Below are positions 23,901-35,269 of a stretch of 64,000 bases of DNA, piece after piece. Source of the DNA: Quercus robur (taxonomy: Eukaryota > Streptophyta > Magnoliopsida > Fagales > Fagaceae); the NCBI RefSeq assembly GCF_932294415.1, contig NC_065535.1, positions 83,163,862 through 83,227,861 on the forward strand, given 5' to 3'. A model generated the notes under the pieces. The model worked only from the letters and a program-made list of their open reading frames with translations. It was not told the DNA's origin and searched no databases. Both the position numbers and the translations under genes were made by a program. Position 1 is the first letter of the stretch, and each line of letters begins with the position of its first letter.

Positions 23901-24646
23901 ACAGCAATCATCATTATACTGATTCAAGATACCCTCCTCCCCCAAAGAGAATGAGAGTACATCCCAAGACCATATAAATGTCAACTGAAAAAGAGAGTGA
24001 GAGGGCATCCCAAAACCGTATAAATTTCAAATGAAAACTTTATCAAGACATCCACATACTGACTGTACATCATAAACTGGAATTTGTTCTTATGAAAATT
24101 GAACGTGCTTCTGTTTTGTGTGAGCTCATGCAGTCTTTTAAGGCATTAAGTTGATTAAATATGAGAATATGACAGACAATAACTAAGATTCGACAATGAC
24201 TGCATTTTGCAGTTGACGATGAATACATCATCATTGGATCTGCCAACCTCAATCAGAGGTCAATGGATGGTGCCCGGGATACAGAGATTGCCATGGGAGC
24301 CTATCAACCATTCCACCTATCCACTAGGCAGCCAGCCAGGGGACAAATCCACGGCTTCCGGATGGCATTGTGGTACGAGCACTTGGGCATGCTAGATAAC
24401 TCCTTTCTCCATCCAGAAAGCGTGGAATGTGTCCAAAGAGTGAACCAATTTGCCAGAAAGTATTGGGACCTCTACTCTAGTGAGACACTGGACCATGACT
24501 TGCCAGGCCATTTGCTCAGTTATCCCATTCATATTACTGAAAATGGAGAGGTCAAAGAGCTACCTGGAATAGAATTCTTCCCAGACACAAAGGCTAAAGT
24601 TCTTGGATCCAAGTCTGAATTACTGCCTCCAATTCTCACCACTTAA
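20907..24646 (+). CDS. phospholipase D, alpha class
   Basis: Exons 20907-20999, 21826-23719 and 24213-24646 (GT-AG) encode 806 aa; alpha-class enzymes are about 810 aa. Phospholipase D cleaves phospholipids such as phosphatidylcholine to phosphatidic acid, a signal in stress and ABA responses. An N-terminal C2 domain (residues ~1-140) starts [18 protein letters not shown], the typical alpha-class opening, so I take ATG 20907 over the in-frame ATG at 20889. Two HKD motifs are intact: HQKIVVVD (His329, Lys331, Asp336) and HAKMMIVD (His657, Lys659, Asp664). [26 protein letters not shown] and the C-terminal [18 protein letters not shown] are also conserved. The second intron (phase 1) splits the second HKD motif at its valine codon. 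No PX/PH domain is present, so it is not the zeta class. Which alpha paralogue it is cannot be fixed by eye. Confidence 0.93.
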
Positions 24647-25185
24647 TTGCCTTGCACTGATTTTAAAACTGAGCTCTTTTTTTTATTTTTAAATCTTATT
24701 TCCCAGTACTATGAGTGATTGGCAATCACTGATTGCTATATGTGTTGTGGATATGTAAATAACATTTTTACTATAGTCTAGTTCATGCAACTTTCCAAAG
24801 AAGTGATCATGTAGTACTTGTAGTGGTTAATTACACAGATAGAAAATGATGGATAAATTAGAATTATGAAGTTCAAAGTCAAGCTGAGTTTGAAGGTTTC
24901 AAAGAATTTGAGCAAACCAACTATAAGTTGGTGGCCTAATTGAAAACCAGAGATGAAAAACAAGATATTATGAATTTTAATAGGCATAATTTTGAATACA
25001 AATTTTCTATCACACTTTATGTTTCACCAATCATCATATGTCATGTGTTTGATTTTTTTTTTTTTTTTTTCTATTTTAAATTTTGATTATTTTATAAGGA
25101 AATTCAAAAGCATACATAAAAAGTTGTGATTAGTAGAGTAAAAAAATGAAACACAAAAAGTGCGACAGAGGATTTCTATCGGTTA
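24647..25185. other. phospholipase D 3' region, nothing else recognised
   Basis: The sequence after the stop codon is the likely 3' UTR. AATAACATTTTTAC near 24760 could lie near a polyadenylation site. No further gene was identified. Confidence 0.45.
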
Positions 25186-25189
25186 TAAT

Positions 25190-25378
25190 TATAGTTAAGA
25201 TGTAAATTCCAATTAGTTCAATTAATAAAGTTTCTGATAGTTGAATAAAAGATTTTGAGTTCAATCCCCACTTGAACTAAAAACTGATTAGTGTCTTAGT
25301 CTAATAACAAAAAGCGTAATTATCAAATACTAACATCGTTGGTTGAAATTTTCTATAAAATTAAAAAAAAAAAAAAAA
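25190..25378 (+). mobile_element. tRNA-derived SINE, second family
   Basis: Blocks match a SINE type common in Fagales: TTAGTTCAATTAATAAAGT (decayed box A), TCTGATAGTTGAATAA, then box B GAGTTCAATCCCC, ACTGATTAGTGTCTTAGTCT, a region ending TTGGTTGAAATTTTCT and a ~16-nt A tail. It is unrelated in sequence to the SINE at 30098. No clean target duplication was found, so it is old. Confidence 0.6.
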
Positions 25379-25379
25379 T

Positions 25380-25814
25380 TGTAGTTGAGGTGGCCCTCAA
25401 CAGCTGCTTGTGAACGTGAAACCCAAATTATGGTTCTAGAGCATTTATGAGTGGAGGACGCCAACGTCTTTGTCTTAATTGATTATTGTAAAGATTATAA
25501 GTCCTTGGTAGTTGGTAGTAGCTTGCATTTTGTGAAAATCGTACTGTAACTTGCATTCCTAATCCTTGACCGCCAAACTTGGTTCTGGAAATTTGACTTC
25601 AAGAATAATCATCGGCCTTATCCATAGAGGATGAGATTAATTACTTGGATTCTTAGTCAATTAGAGTCTTCTCTCTAACTCTCTCTCCCTCTCTCATTTT
25701 ATTTTGTTTGGCCAGTTAGGATGACTTGTTTTTATTGGTTTATTATGTTAAAAGATACAGTTGTAATTTGAAAAAAAAAAAAAAAAAAAATTGTAGGATT
25801 TTAGAAAATGACAA
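25380..25814. other. intergenic, nothing recognised
   Basis: No supported gene. A ~20-nt A run lies at 25771-25790. Confidence 0.5.
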
Positions 25815-25947
25815 AGTTTGTCTACGAACTTAGTTGTAGTCAAGGACTACAACCAATAATAGGAAGATGACATAAACACGTGTCATCTTTCTATTATTGA
25901 TTATAAGTTTAGGCTATAACTAAGTTTATAGTTAATCCTTGTCCTTT
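25815..25947. mobile_element. hairpin MITE
   Basis: The element is almost wholly palindromic. The left arm ACTTAGTTGTAG..CAATAATAGGAAGATGACA pairs with the right arm reading TGTCATCTTTCTATTATTG..CTATAACTAAGT. The loop is only about 7 nt. Arms are ~60 bp with a few mismatches. There is no coding capacity. It would fold as a long hairpin RNA if transcribed. Confidence 0.6.
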
Positions 25948-25949
25948 AA

Positions 25950-26790
25950 AAAGTTATATAATAGTTAGTATTAAAAATTAACAAACCTAGTATTATGCAT
26001 GTACTACATAATTAAGAATCATAGGTAAACTAAAAGTAAAATATTTTCATGAGATAATTAAAATTAATTAATAAAATAGATTATTAAAAAAATTAATGCA
26101 CATTGTGAAAAAAAGTTTACTAAAAATAAAAAATTTAATAGATTATTAAAAATTTTACATTAAAAATCAAAATTGGTATTAAATTTCTTTGAATTTTTTA
26201 TAATTAAGTTTTAATTGAATTTTTTTTTTTTTTTATAACTTTGATAATAGAGTTTCACTTAAAGTAAAATATATCATTGTATTTATAATGAGTTACGTGA
26301 AAAACTTGTCATACAACTTGTAATACTAACATTGTCTCTCATGGGGTGCAAGCAGGACATAAACAACTTAGTTTTTAACAATAATAAATTATTGAAATAA
26401 TATAAAATATATAATGAACTTTTTTTTTCAATTTCTAGAAACTCTTGGTAATATAACTCTAATCGAAGTAATATTTTTAAAAATTTTCAAAATTTTGGCA
26501 ATAGATGTTTATTTTAATGTGTTTATAATGTGCCACATCACATTAGGAGGAAATATTGAAAAATATAATAAAAAGCTAGAGGACATCCAATTGGCACAAT
26601 CACAAGGTGGGTAACAACTTTTATTATATGGTATATGATTAGTATGACTTAAACAAGATTTTATATAATATTAATTTTATTGTGAATGTTTGGTGACAAT
26701 AATTAAATAATTGATTACCATATAAATTCACAATTTTTGTATAGTGTACTAAAAGTCAATAATATCATTTGTAATCTCAACAAATAATAA
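25950..26790. other. intergenic, very AT-rich, nothing recognised
   Basis: No supported gene; A/T runs and an AAT repeat at 26782-26797, which served as target of the LTR insertion next to it. Confidence 0.5.
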
Positions 26791-26797
26791 TAATAAT

Positions 26798-27631
26798 TGA
26801 GGGTGGGGGGAGACTAAAGAAGGAAGACCGTCAAATGGACTCAACCCAAAGAGTAGCTAGGCCAAACTGTTCATCAGATCAGGCCAAGCACAATCATGAT
26901 AGTCCAATCAGTGAAATCGAGGAAGGCGACCTATTCGAGGAGTCCGAGGAGCCTGAGGAGCAGACACTCCCTCGAGAGACTAGAGACAAACCACCAAGGC
27001 CATAAGGTTGAAGGCCGAGAAAGGAAGTTGAGACGTGCAAACAAGAGGAGGAGGAAGCTTCTAGATAAAACACCCATCACCTTCACATTAAATGTACTAT
27101 ACCAACTCAGCTTAGCGCATTAATGGCAGAATGACCTCTGAATAATGCCCCCACAGCCTACATTCTACTCTACCACCACCAGCAAAGTAGTGAGGGGATA
27201 AGTATCCAAGGGGGAATCAACGACCATCCAAGTGAAAGGCTTGGATGCAATCCCAACAACTATATATAGGAAGGAAGATCCTCCTGAAATTGGGGGGGGG
27301 GGGGGGGGATCAAGAAATCTAAAGAGGAAGAGATAGAAAAAAGAGAGAAAGAAATTGAGAACTATGTAACCGAGAAGTGTATAACCAAAGAACTATTGCT
27401 CCTCAGCCAGCTCGATGAAGAACTTGAATAAGAATTTTTATCTCTCTTCCTACTATTCTCTACTTAAATTGTTGTCTTAGCCAATTTTCTTTCTTTAAAT
27501 TACCAAACAAAGCTACTAAGGTTTGAAGAGTTTGCCTTGATAATCCACCTTTACAAATTAATTGTATTGGGCCTCCATTCTAGCCCACTTTTATCTAGAT
27601 TGGGCCAGATCATTTGTTACGCCCCCCTACA
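26798..27631 (+). mobile_element. solo LTR (Ty3/gypsy-like), 834 bp
   Basis: It begins TGAGGGTGGGGGG and ends CGCCCCCCTACA, so the ends are TG...CA with partly inverted G/C tracts. ATAAT occurs exactly on both sides (26793-26797 and 27632-27636) as the 5-bp target duplication. Inside is a TATA box (CTATATATAGGAAGG, ~27261) and repeated GAGGAGTCCGAGGAGCC text seen in other LTRs here. A G run of about 17 lies at 27294-27309. No internal retroelement region follows, so recombination has left one LTR. The 75-codon frame at 26896 is LTR text, not a gene. The flank is an AAT repeat, which weakens the duplication evidence slightly. Confidence 0.75.
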
Positions 27632-28030
27632 ATAATAATAAGGGTTAATTACAATAAACCTACTTGTTGTTTGACCTAAATTCACTTTGCCTACCCATGA
27701 TTTAAAAAGTGTCACTTTGCCCACCTGTGATTTGCTTCATTAGGACTCTGTAACTCACCTCCGTTAAAAATAAGGGTAAATATGTATTTTTGCTTTCATT
27801 TTATGTCTCTCTCTTCTCAAAACATTAAAAAAAAAAAAAAATCAAAAAATCAAAAAGTTAGGGTTTTGTAAAAATTAATAACAAACATTTATCTCTCTCC
27901 TTTTCTACTGTGGAGTCCCTCTCTCCTCTTCGTCTGTCTCTCTACTCCCAACCGAATTCCCATTAAACCCAATTTGAGTCAAAAGAAACCATTTTGATTC
28001 CAAGCCTTTAATCTCAAGGTTTGGGAGATA

Positions 28031-28033
28031 GAC

Positions 28034-28066
<33 letters not shown>

Positions 28067-28067
28067 A
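28031..28067. repeat. (AT)n microsatellite inside the MULE
   Basis: A TA dinucleotide run of about 14 units. Confidence 0.9.
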
Positions 28068-28280
28068 TAAGTAAATTATTAGATTTTGTCTCTCAAACCT
28101 TTAATCTAAGGAAAGTTGGAAACCCATTCAAGATTTGAGAAAAAACCCATTTGAGTTCAAATCTTGAATCTCAAAAACAAATCTAAGGAAAGTAGGAAAC
28201 CCAATTTACAACCCTCCAAAACCAAGTGGAAACCGAAAGATTTGTGTCCGAAAATGGGTCTTTTATGAGATTCCAATAAA

Positions 28281-28331
28281 TGGTAGTAGGAAGACATGCA
28301 TGATGAGACAATGCATGTCTTCCTACTACCA
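28281..28331. repeat. perfect 21-bp inverted repeat (hairpin)
   Basis: The arms 28281-28301 and 28311-28331 are exact reverse complements around a 9-nt loop GATGAGACA. The left arm starts TGGTAGTAGG and ends GACATGCAT. It lies within the interior of the MULE-like element. Confidence 0.85.
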
Positions 28332-29106
28332 TCAAATTCCTACATCTAGGAGACAATGCACCAACAGCACATTTGGGCTAACTTACGTAGCTTGGTGCTT
28401 AGCTTTGGTTGCTCTTATTCACAATATGAGACAATAACATCTATTTAGTTTAGAGGCTTATCATTGAGAGTCCTTGTCACACACACTTGGGTATGATTGA
28501 GAGAGAAACAATAATTCTGGGTGGGTTTGTATATGTGTGGGTGTGTGTATTTTGATTTGAGTTTTGGCATTATATTTTGATAGATAAAGTGGGTTTGGTG
28601 CTTTCTCCTGTATCTTCCTCTATTTTCTTTAAGCTTTGTACTATTTTTGTTCTCTTGCTTTGAATGAATGAATGAAAGTTCAGTTTCAAAAGAAAACAAA
28701 GAAAAAAAAGATAAAATGGGTTTGTATTTTGATGTGTGGATGTGTTTGTGTTGGTTTCTATGCAAAATTCCAAGACTAAATTAGGTTTTGAGCGAAGAAA
28801 AAGAGATGGATCTGAGTTTTGTGTTCTTGAAGTTCTTGAGTAAGTTTCTACCATTTTTTCAAATGACATTTTTTTTTTTATCTTATTATTTCTTACTTTT
28901 GTTTGTTTTTTATGTTTTGGGAGGAGAGAGACATAAAAGGGGAGCAAAAATACATATTTACCCTTATTTTTAACAGAGGTAGATTACGGAGTCCTAACGG
29001 AGTGAAGCTCAGGTAGGCAAAGTGACACTTTTCAAATCACGAGTAAGTAAAGTGAATTTTGGCCAAACCACAAGTAGGTTTACTGTAATTACCCCTAATA
29101 ATAATA

Positions 29107-29351
29107 TCATCTGTAAGTTTTTTTTCTTCTTCTTTTGGTTGTTGCATTTAGATAGGCTTTATTCACAACATGTATGAATTTCTATTACTTTTAATAAATA
29201 ATAACTCATTGAGGATTACATTCAAAATAAGGAAATTTACTGAAAAAATAAGGTGGTCCATATTGATGAAAAGAAGAGTAAGAGTTGTTTGAGATAGTTT
29301 GGTCATATTCAGAGGAGAGCGATAATTGAGAAAGAGCAAGTTGATATGAGG

Positions 29352-29385
<34 letters not shown>

Positions 29386-30081
29386 AAGTTGATATAAATT
29401 AAGTGAACGAAAAATGCCAAGAAGTTAAAAAAATAACATAATAGAAGTTATAAAAAGAATATGTCAATTAAGGAAGTAATAAAGAGCATGAGTTTAGATA
29501 GAATAAAATGAATAACACAAATACATGTGATCAACCTAATTTGTTGAGAATCCATAATCAATCAAAAAAAATTTTGAAACTAAAATTTGGTGGTTGTTGT
29601 TGTTGAGGACATGAATTGGAATGATACAAAAAGTTTATGGTTTTAATTAAAACTCTTTTAAATTTTGGGTTTAATTTGAAAACACCCCAAACTCTTAAAT
29701 AAAAAAATCTATATAATTTATAATAAAAAAATTCATAAAGCGTAGTCGCTAGACTCAAAGAAAATGTAGCTACTTAGCACAAAATCAATTTCAAATACTT
29801 AAACTTTATTTACATAATATAAGATTTTAAACTTATCCAAAAATATACAGTAACTAGTATCAAATTCCAATGGTCCTTGTTTCTCAACAAAAACCATTGG
29901 TCCAATGTTATCAACTGGAAGTTTCTTAGGTCCGAACATTCCGGGGAAAGAAAATTCCACAAAACCGTAGTCCAAAATTCACGGTCCAAACACTCCAAAA
30001 GAAAAAAACCAAAAAACTGGAAACTCCTTGTTCACATTTTAATTTTTTCTTTTCTTTGTTTGGTAGGTTCGTGCACCTTTC
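29107..30081. other. intergenic, nothing recognised
   Basis: AT-rich with an A run at 29356-29382. No supported gene. Confidence 0.5.
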
Positions 30082-30097
30082 AAAATCTAAAAGTCCA
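30082..30097 (+). repeat. SINE target-site duplication, left copy
   Basis: AAAATCTAAAAGTCCA, identical to 30255-30270 on the other side of the SINE. Confidence 0.85.
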
Positions 30098-30258
30098 CCA
30101 CCGCACTCTCTTGGTGCGATGGTCACTCCACAAGTATAAGTGCTTGTGGAGTGTGGGGGGCAAGGGCCGGGGTTCAAGTCTCCAAGAGGGAGCTTCACAC
30201 ACATATACACTTAGATTAGACTAGAGTAGAATTCTATCTTGTATCAAAAAAAAAAAAA
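30098..30258 (+). mobile_element. tRNA-derived SINE with intact target duplication
   Basis: The body has box A-like TTGGTGCGATGGTCACTCC, AAGTATAAGTGCTTGTGG, box B GGGGTTCAAGTCT, GAGGGAGCTTCACACACAT, and ends ATCTTGTATC plus an A tail. AAAATCTAAAAGTCCA is repeated exactly at 30082-30097 and 30255-30270 (the right copy overlaps the tail), a 16-bp target duplication made by target-primed reverse transcription. SINEs are transcribed by RNA polymerase III and mobilised by LINE enzymes. The minus-strand copy at 9181-9325 is an older relative. Confidence 0.85.
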
Positions 30259-30639
30259 TCTAAAAGTCCAATTTGAGCATCATAATTAAACAGTTGTTTC
30301 GCTTCTACAAGCACTTTCATATTCTCGAAACTTAGAGAATTGTTTACGCTAAAAACCCAGAGCAGTTACCAGATTTTTAAGCATTCTTTAACATTGGAGG
30401 AAATCAACGTCGTCACTTTTTTTGTTGTAGAATCTTTCTTTTCTTTTTCTAAAGTAGAGTTGTTTTTACAGTGGGTGAATTGGAAATTTGGGAAAAGGTT
30501 GGATTCGTTTCATGACTGCCTTTGTAGATGGTCAATTTAATTAATCCCTCTTGGCCCCGCTAAAGTACATAATTATTAGCCATAAATAACTATCACATTA
30601 AGATTATTTTATTATAGTATACAGACATACACATTATCT

Positions 30640-30850
30640 AGAAGAATAATTTTAGAGTCACAATCAGTCGGACACATAATTTTACAACTTATTGATTTAT
30701 GCGATCCTAAATAACCTAATATTCTTTGTTTTGTGTGACTCACCATTTTATATTGCCTACTCATAATTGCATAAGTCAATAAGTTGTAAATTTGGTTTAA
30801 CAATAGTTGTGTGACTTGTGTCCATACTTTGGAAACTTTTTACAATTCAC
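30640..30850. mobile_element. MITE-like inverted repeat
   Basis: ACAACTTATTGATTTATGCGAT (split here: ACAACTTATTGATT and TATGCGAT) at 30686-30706 pairs with ATTGCATAAGTCAATAAGTTGT at 30767-30788. Weaker pairing continues outward (ACACATAATTTT against the GTTGTGTGACT side). No coding capacity; class undetermined. Confidence 0.4.
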
Positions 30851-32400
30851 ATAGGCTGGGTCATTGTGGGTTGAAGCCTTCGGTTTCTTAAGATTCACAA
30901 AACATATGTATTTGGGGGAAAATTCTAAAGTTTAGGGAAGTAACTAAGCCCTAGATGAAACATTTATTGTTTGGAATGTAGCCGTGAGAAGCATTACCTT
31001 TGATATGGTAAGTGACATCCAAAGGGTCCCGTATTCACTAGGTTTGGGAATATAGTGGTCTTTGAAGTAGAATGGTGAAGGACACTTTATATATATATAT
31101 ATATATATATATAGGTCTATCAAAATACTCATTACAAAAAAATAAAAATAAATAAATAGACAAAACTCAAACGGGTATAAAAGTGCATTTCAGCAACCTT
31201 TCTTAAGCTCCATGAGTAGCCTTGCAAATAAGCTTGGAGTGCATGCAAGCCCATGAGAGCTCATATACACGATGCACAAACTTACATGGTCTCATTAACC
31301 CACTATAACGTATTTTTCTCACTTTTCAAGTTATTTGCAAATCTTGCAAATCTCACTTAATCAACTTTTTTTTTTTTAATTTTTATAATTTGAGAGTTAT
31401 AATGAGAGATCTCTTTTTGCAACTTGTTAAGATGGTGAGTTGATTAGATTGAGTAGTATCATTTTCATATGATCCAATCACTAACATATCTTTTACCACA
31501 TATCAATCACAATAATTTTATTTTTTTTATTTTTTTATTTTTTTATTTTTTTTTTGAGAATCATCAATCACAATAAGTTACATCAACCATTATTTTAAAA
31601 TAAAATTGTGAAAGTTTATATCCATAAACTTATTTATTTATTTATATATGTTTGGGATCCATTTGATCCTGTTTTATGTTTAGTGCTAACACAATAACGT
31701 GGATAAGTAAAATGTTTTTGATAATAGGTTAAATATATGATAAAAAATTAAAACTTTATTTTCAAAAAAAAGTTCAATTTAAAAAAAAGTAAAAACCTTA
31801 AATCTGAAATTTTTTTTTTACCAAAACAGTAAACAAATTCTATTCCTACAATAGCGAAACTGCAAGCTCGTTAATTATTGCTTGCATGGTCATTTGAAGT
31901 ATTAAAAGAAATAAAAACCAAAAGAGAAGAAAGAAATGATAGAAATGGAATCTTTGTCTGGAATTTTAGAATAACAATTTGTCGAAAGGACCAACTTTTG
32001 TCCTCTCTTTGTCTGAATTATTTTTTTTTCTTTATATTCAAAAAAAAAAAAATCTTTTTTTCTTATCCCACACTTCTAAGAGAATATTAGGGAATCAAAT
32101 AATCAAACATCAAGTAAGTTTAGGTCCAATGTTCCTTTGTATTAGACTTGATACAATGTATATATGTGATAAAATTTTGAACACGTATTAGCATCGTATT
32201 AAATCCAATGTATAAGTGCATTAAATACAAAACGTGTTCCAATGATGATAATATTTAATCATTTTCCTTGAACTTGCTTGATCAACATCTCTTCTATGAT
32301 TAGACACATATTCGCATTGTATTAGGTCTAATGTATAAGTGCACTAACTCCAAACATGTTTCAATGATTATAATGTTTAATCATTTCCTTGAATTTGCTT
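30851..32400. other. intergenic, microsatellites only
   Basis: A (TA)n run lies at 31088-31113 and a T-rich run with ATTTTTTT units at 31517-31556. No supported gene. A near-repeat of about 75 bp is seen twice (~32190-32260 and ~32310-32400: ATGTATAAGTGCA.TAA..CAAA, ATAATRTTTAATCATTT, CCTTGAA.TTGCTT), an old local duplication. Confidence 0.55.
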
Positions 32401-32404
32401 TATC

Positions 32405-32512
<108 letters not shown>

Positions 32513-32666
32513 CTTTTCATTCTTTTTCTCCCTCAAACGTGATGTTTAACCAATAAAAGGAAAAAAATTGTAGTCGATTAGTTTGATTGGGGACTCATAT
32601 AACATTCAATTGAATAAGTATTTGTTTATTTTCTTTCATTAATTTTTTCACACTACAGTGATCCAT

Positions 32667-33492
32667 TAGGGATGTGTTTACTTCAAATATAAACATTTTT
32701 TTATTGTAAAATATCTTCAAGTGAAAACCTTTCCCGAAAAAGAAAATATTTTCAAATTTTTAGTTACGTTTTTTAAAATGCATTATAAAACATTTTTAAG
32801 CATTAGGTCTTGAAAACGCTCTGAAAAACACATTTTCTTAGCTCCCATACAGTTTAGTAATAAACAAATGGACAAAACTTCAATACAATACCTTAGGTGC
32901 TGTTCCTTAGGTTATCATCTTAAGATTCAACCATGTGGCTACTTAATTAAAAAATATACTTCCATTCCATGAAAAAAAATTCACATGGCAGAATCTTAAA
33001 ATGAGAACCTAAGAAACAACATCTAAGTATTATACATAAGTCTTACTCTAAACAAATTATAGTCCAAAAAAACCCAAAATAATAACAATTGACCAATCGA
33101 AAGACAGAGAATGTGAGAGAGAGAGACGAATTGAAGAAGGCAATGGTGAGACCGGCAATCTTGCATTCTAGTGGACAGTGGTCTTGTGTTCTAGTGAAGG
33201 ATGCCAAATGTCTCTGAGAGAGAGAGGTGGCGATGACAACAATGAGAGGTGGTGGTTGGGCTACTAATACTGGGGTGGGGATGGTGGTTGGGCTAATGAG
33301 TTTTAGGTAAGGGGTAAAATATAAGGACCTCAAATCAAGGCGTAAAATATTTTACGCCAAAACACCCCTTATTTTACAATTAACGGGAAATCATTTTCAG
33401 GTTGACCAGCAATTTTAATCACCGCAAACATCTGCAAATGCAAAAAATATTTTTTTAAAATCAATTTCAAGGGAAAAAAATACATCCTAAAT
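32667..33492. mobile_element. possible non-autonomous hAT-like element
   Basis: The left end GGGATGTGTTTACTTC and the reverse complement of the right end (GGATGTATTTTTTTCCCTTGAAA) share a short terminus and then A/T-rich text with AAAATATTTT. The centre (33130-33350) is GC-richer with AG-rich sequence and GGTGGTTGGGCTA repeated twice. This fits a decayed TIR element, but the terminal match is short and no target duplication was found. Confidence 0.3.
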
Positions 33493-33952
33493 TCCTCCTT
33501 AACAGATATACACAAATGCACCCCTTAACAAAAAGCCAAGGAAAAATTATTAATGATGATTATTATATGGCCTCATCAAAACTATGACTAAAGACTTATA
33601 ATAAGGATTTCAAAAGTGCTTAATCTTTACTATTGATTGGGATGGTGATTATCCAAAACTTGGATTATGTAATAGTCTAAGTTGACATTGTGTTCTCTTT
33701 GTTTAAAAAATAGAAATAATTAAGAAATAAATAAATTAAACAATAAATAAATTATTGAATTTGAATAATCTTAATTACAACTTGGCAATTAAAAAAAATT
33801 GTATTATTAGTTTTAGTCAAATCAAATGGTATGATTTAATTTGTTAAAAAATTTTGTAGTTTAACTAATCCTTTTTTATTTTTATTTTTTAAAACATTCA
33901 AAGTTTAAAATTTTCTATTATCCATCCATTATTGAATTGTATTAAAATTATA

Positions 33953-34012
<60 letters not shown>

Positions 34013-34880
34013 AAACCTCATCTAATCTAACCGCAATCTAGGAGCAAGGCCATTGGAGGGCCAATCCAAACAGGGTCACATATTTGAGATGATGTACATT
34101 GTACAATATGAACAGTGGCATGCGCAGCATTATAAAAAAAAAATTTAATAAAAAAGAAAGATTTTTTTTTTTTTAATGTCTTTATTGGGTATCAAAGCTC
34201 TAATTCCATTGGTTCAAAGTCATTTTCTAATCTTGAACTAGACCGACTGATCAAGAAACTCCCAATCTTCAGGCAAAGAACAACCTGACAAGATGAAGAT
34301 GTCATCGCTGACAGAGGCTACCGTATATATTCAACGAAAAACCTTAATAATGGAAGGTAAACCACATCTACATTGCACGCGCTCTTCTCACGTCTACCCT
34401 TCCACTCTCCATTATTCACTGCACGCTGCTGCAGACCCTATAAAACTTACCTCTCCACGTTTTCCATTTACTCTTGTTTATTTATATTCACATCAGAGTT
34501 TTCCATTAACAAGTTAGGATAAATTATCATTGATCACTGATCAGATTCAATGCACTGTTCTTTTTATCATTGTCAGCATGTGTATGATGGATTTGTAGGG
34601 TCACCGTAAGTCACTTGTTATGTTTTAAAATATATGAATAAGAAATTAGCATGAATGAGTGCGTGTTACAAGTTAGATAACTTTTAGCCTAATTATAAAT
34701 GTTTATTAATTGTTTATTTTTATAGAAATAATTACACCTAGCTTTATCTTCTACTTCTTTTTTATCTTAAATATCTTCGTTAAAAACATCAAAATTTGTA
34801 AATTGAGTTACAAAAATCTTGACTACACTTATTAAACTCACTTACATTACATGTGACTAAATCAAGTTTAAATTGAGGTC
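33493..34880. other. intergenic; (AT)n(AG)n microsatellite
   Basis: A compound TA then GA run lies at 33954-34010. The remainder is AT-rich with no supported gene. Confidence 0.55.
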
Positions 34881-34881
34881 C

Positions 34882-35000
34882 AAGAAATAGCCCAGTTGGA
34901 GTGGTATCATTTGTGGTGCCCTATGTCTGTGATTCAATTTTCACCTCCTTTTCTTCAATTTTCTATCTATCTTGAGGGAAAAAACCCCTCAAGTTTAAAT
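34882..35000 (+). mobile_element. SINE-like fragment, third family
   Basis: AGCCCAGTTGGAGTGGTATC, TTGTGGTGCC, then a decayed box B GTGATTCAATTTTC followed by CACCTCC and CTATCTATCTTG. The layout resembles a tRNA-derived SINE head. No A tail or target duplication could be assigned. Confidence 0.4.
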
Positions 35001-35269
35001 TGTTAAAAACTTGCACTTTATTCATGTGCAACTTGATTGTATTTATTTTTAGTTCATGAGCTTAAATTATTCATAAACTCAAATGTGATTTTTAGTAGGT
35101 AAAATGTGATGATGAATCATTGATTATGTTGCTGACCTGGCAATAAAATACCTGTGGCGGGCAGAAAAAGAAAGAAGGAATCTTTATTACCCGTGCAATT
35201 AATTTTTAGAGATGGGATGCAAGGTTAACATTAAATACCCATTCTGTAACAAAAGATGACAATCATGTA

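Larger units (their letters stand above)
27641..29096. mobile_element. MULE-like element with ~190-bp TIRs
   Basis: The left end (AGGGTTAATTACAATAAACC) and the reverse complement of the right end (AGGGGTAATTACAGTAAACC) head terminal inverted repeats of about 190 bp (27641-27830, 28905-29096), including CAAAGTGACAC and TAAATATGTATTTTTGC on both sides. AATAATAATA flanks both ends (27631-27640 and 29097-29106), which fits the 9-10-bp duplication of Mutator-like elements although the target is a microsatellite. The 1.1-kb interior has no transposase; its open frames (28445-28947, minus strand) show no motif. It inserted directly beside the solo LTR. Confidence 0.75.

Noticed and set aside
26896-27123. 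75-codon Arg-rich frame resembling a nucleic-acid-binding peptide
   Set aside because: Falls wholly inside a solo LTR with exact target duplication; the Arg/Glu richness comes from GAGGAG/CGAGG repeats.
28281-28331. MicroRNA precursor
   Set aside because: The stem is only 21 bp with a 9-nt loop; plant precursors normally have longer stems with flanking pairing, which is absent.
30098-30170. tRNA-like promoter boxes suggesting a tRNA gene
   Set aside because: No full cloverleaf can be drawn, the A tail and target duplication show a SINE, and a second dispersed copy exists.
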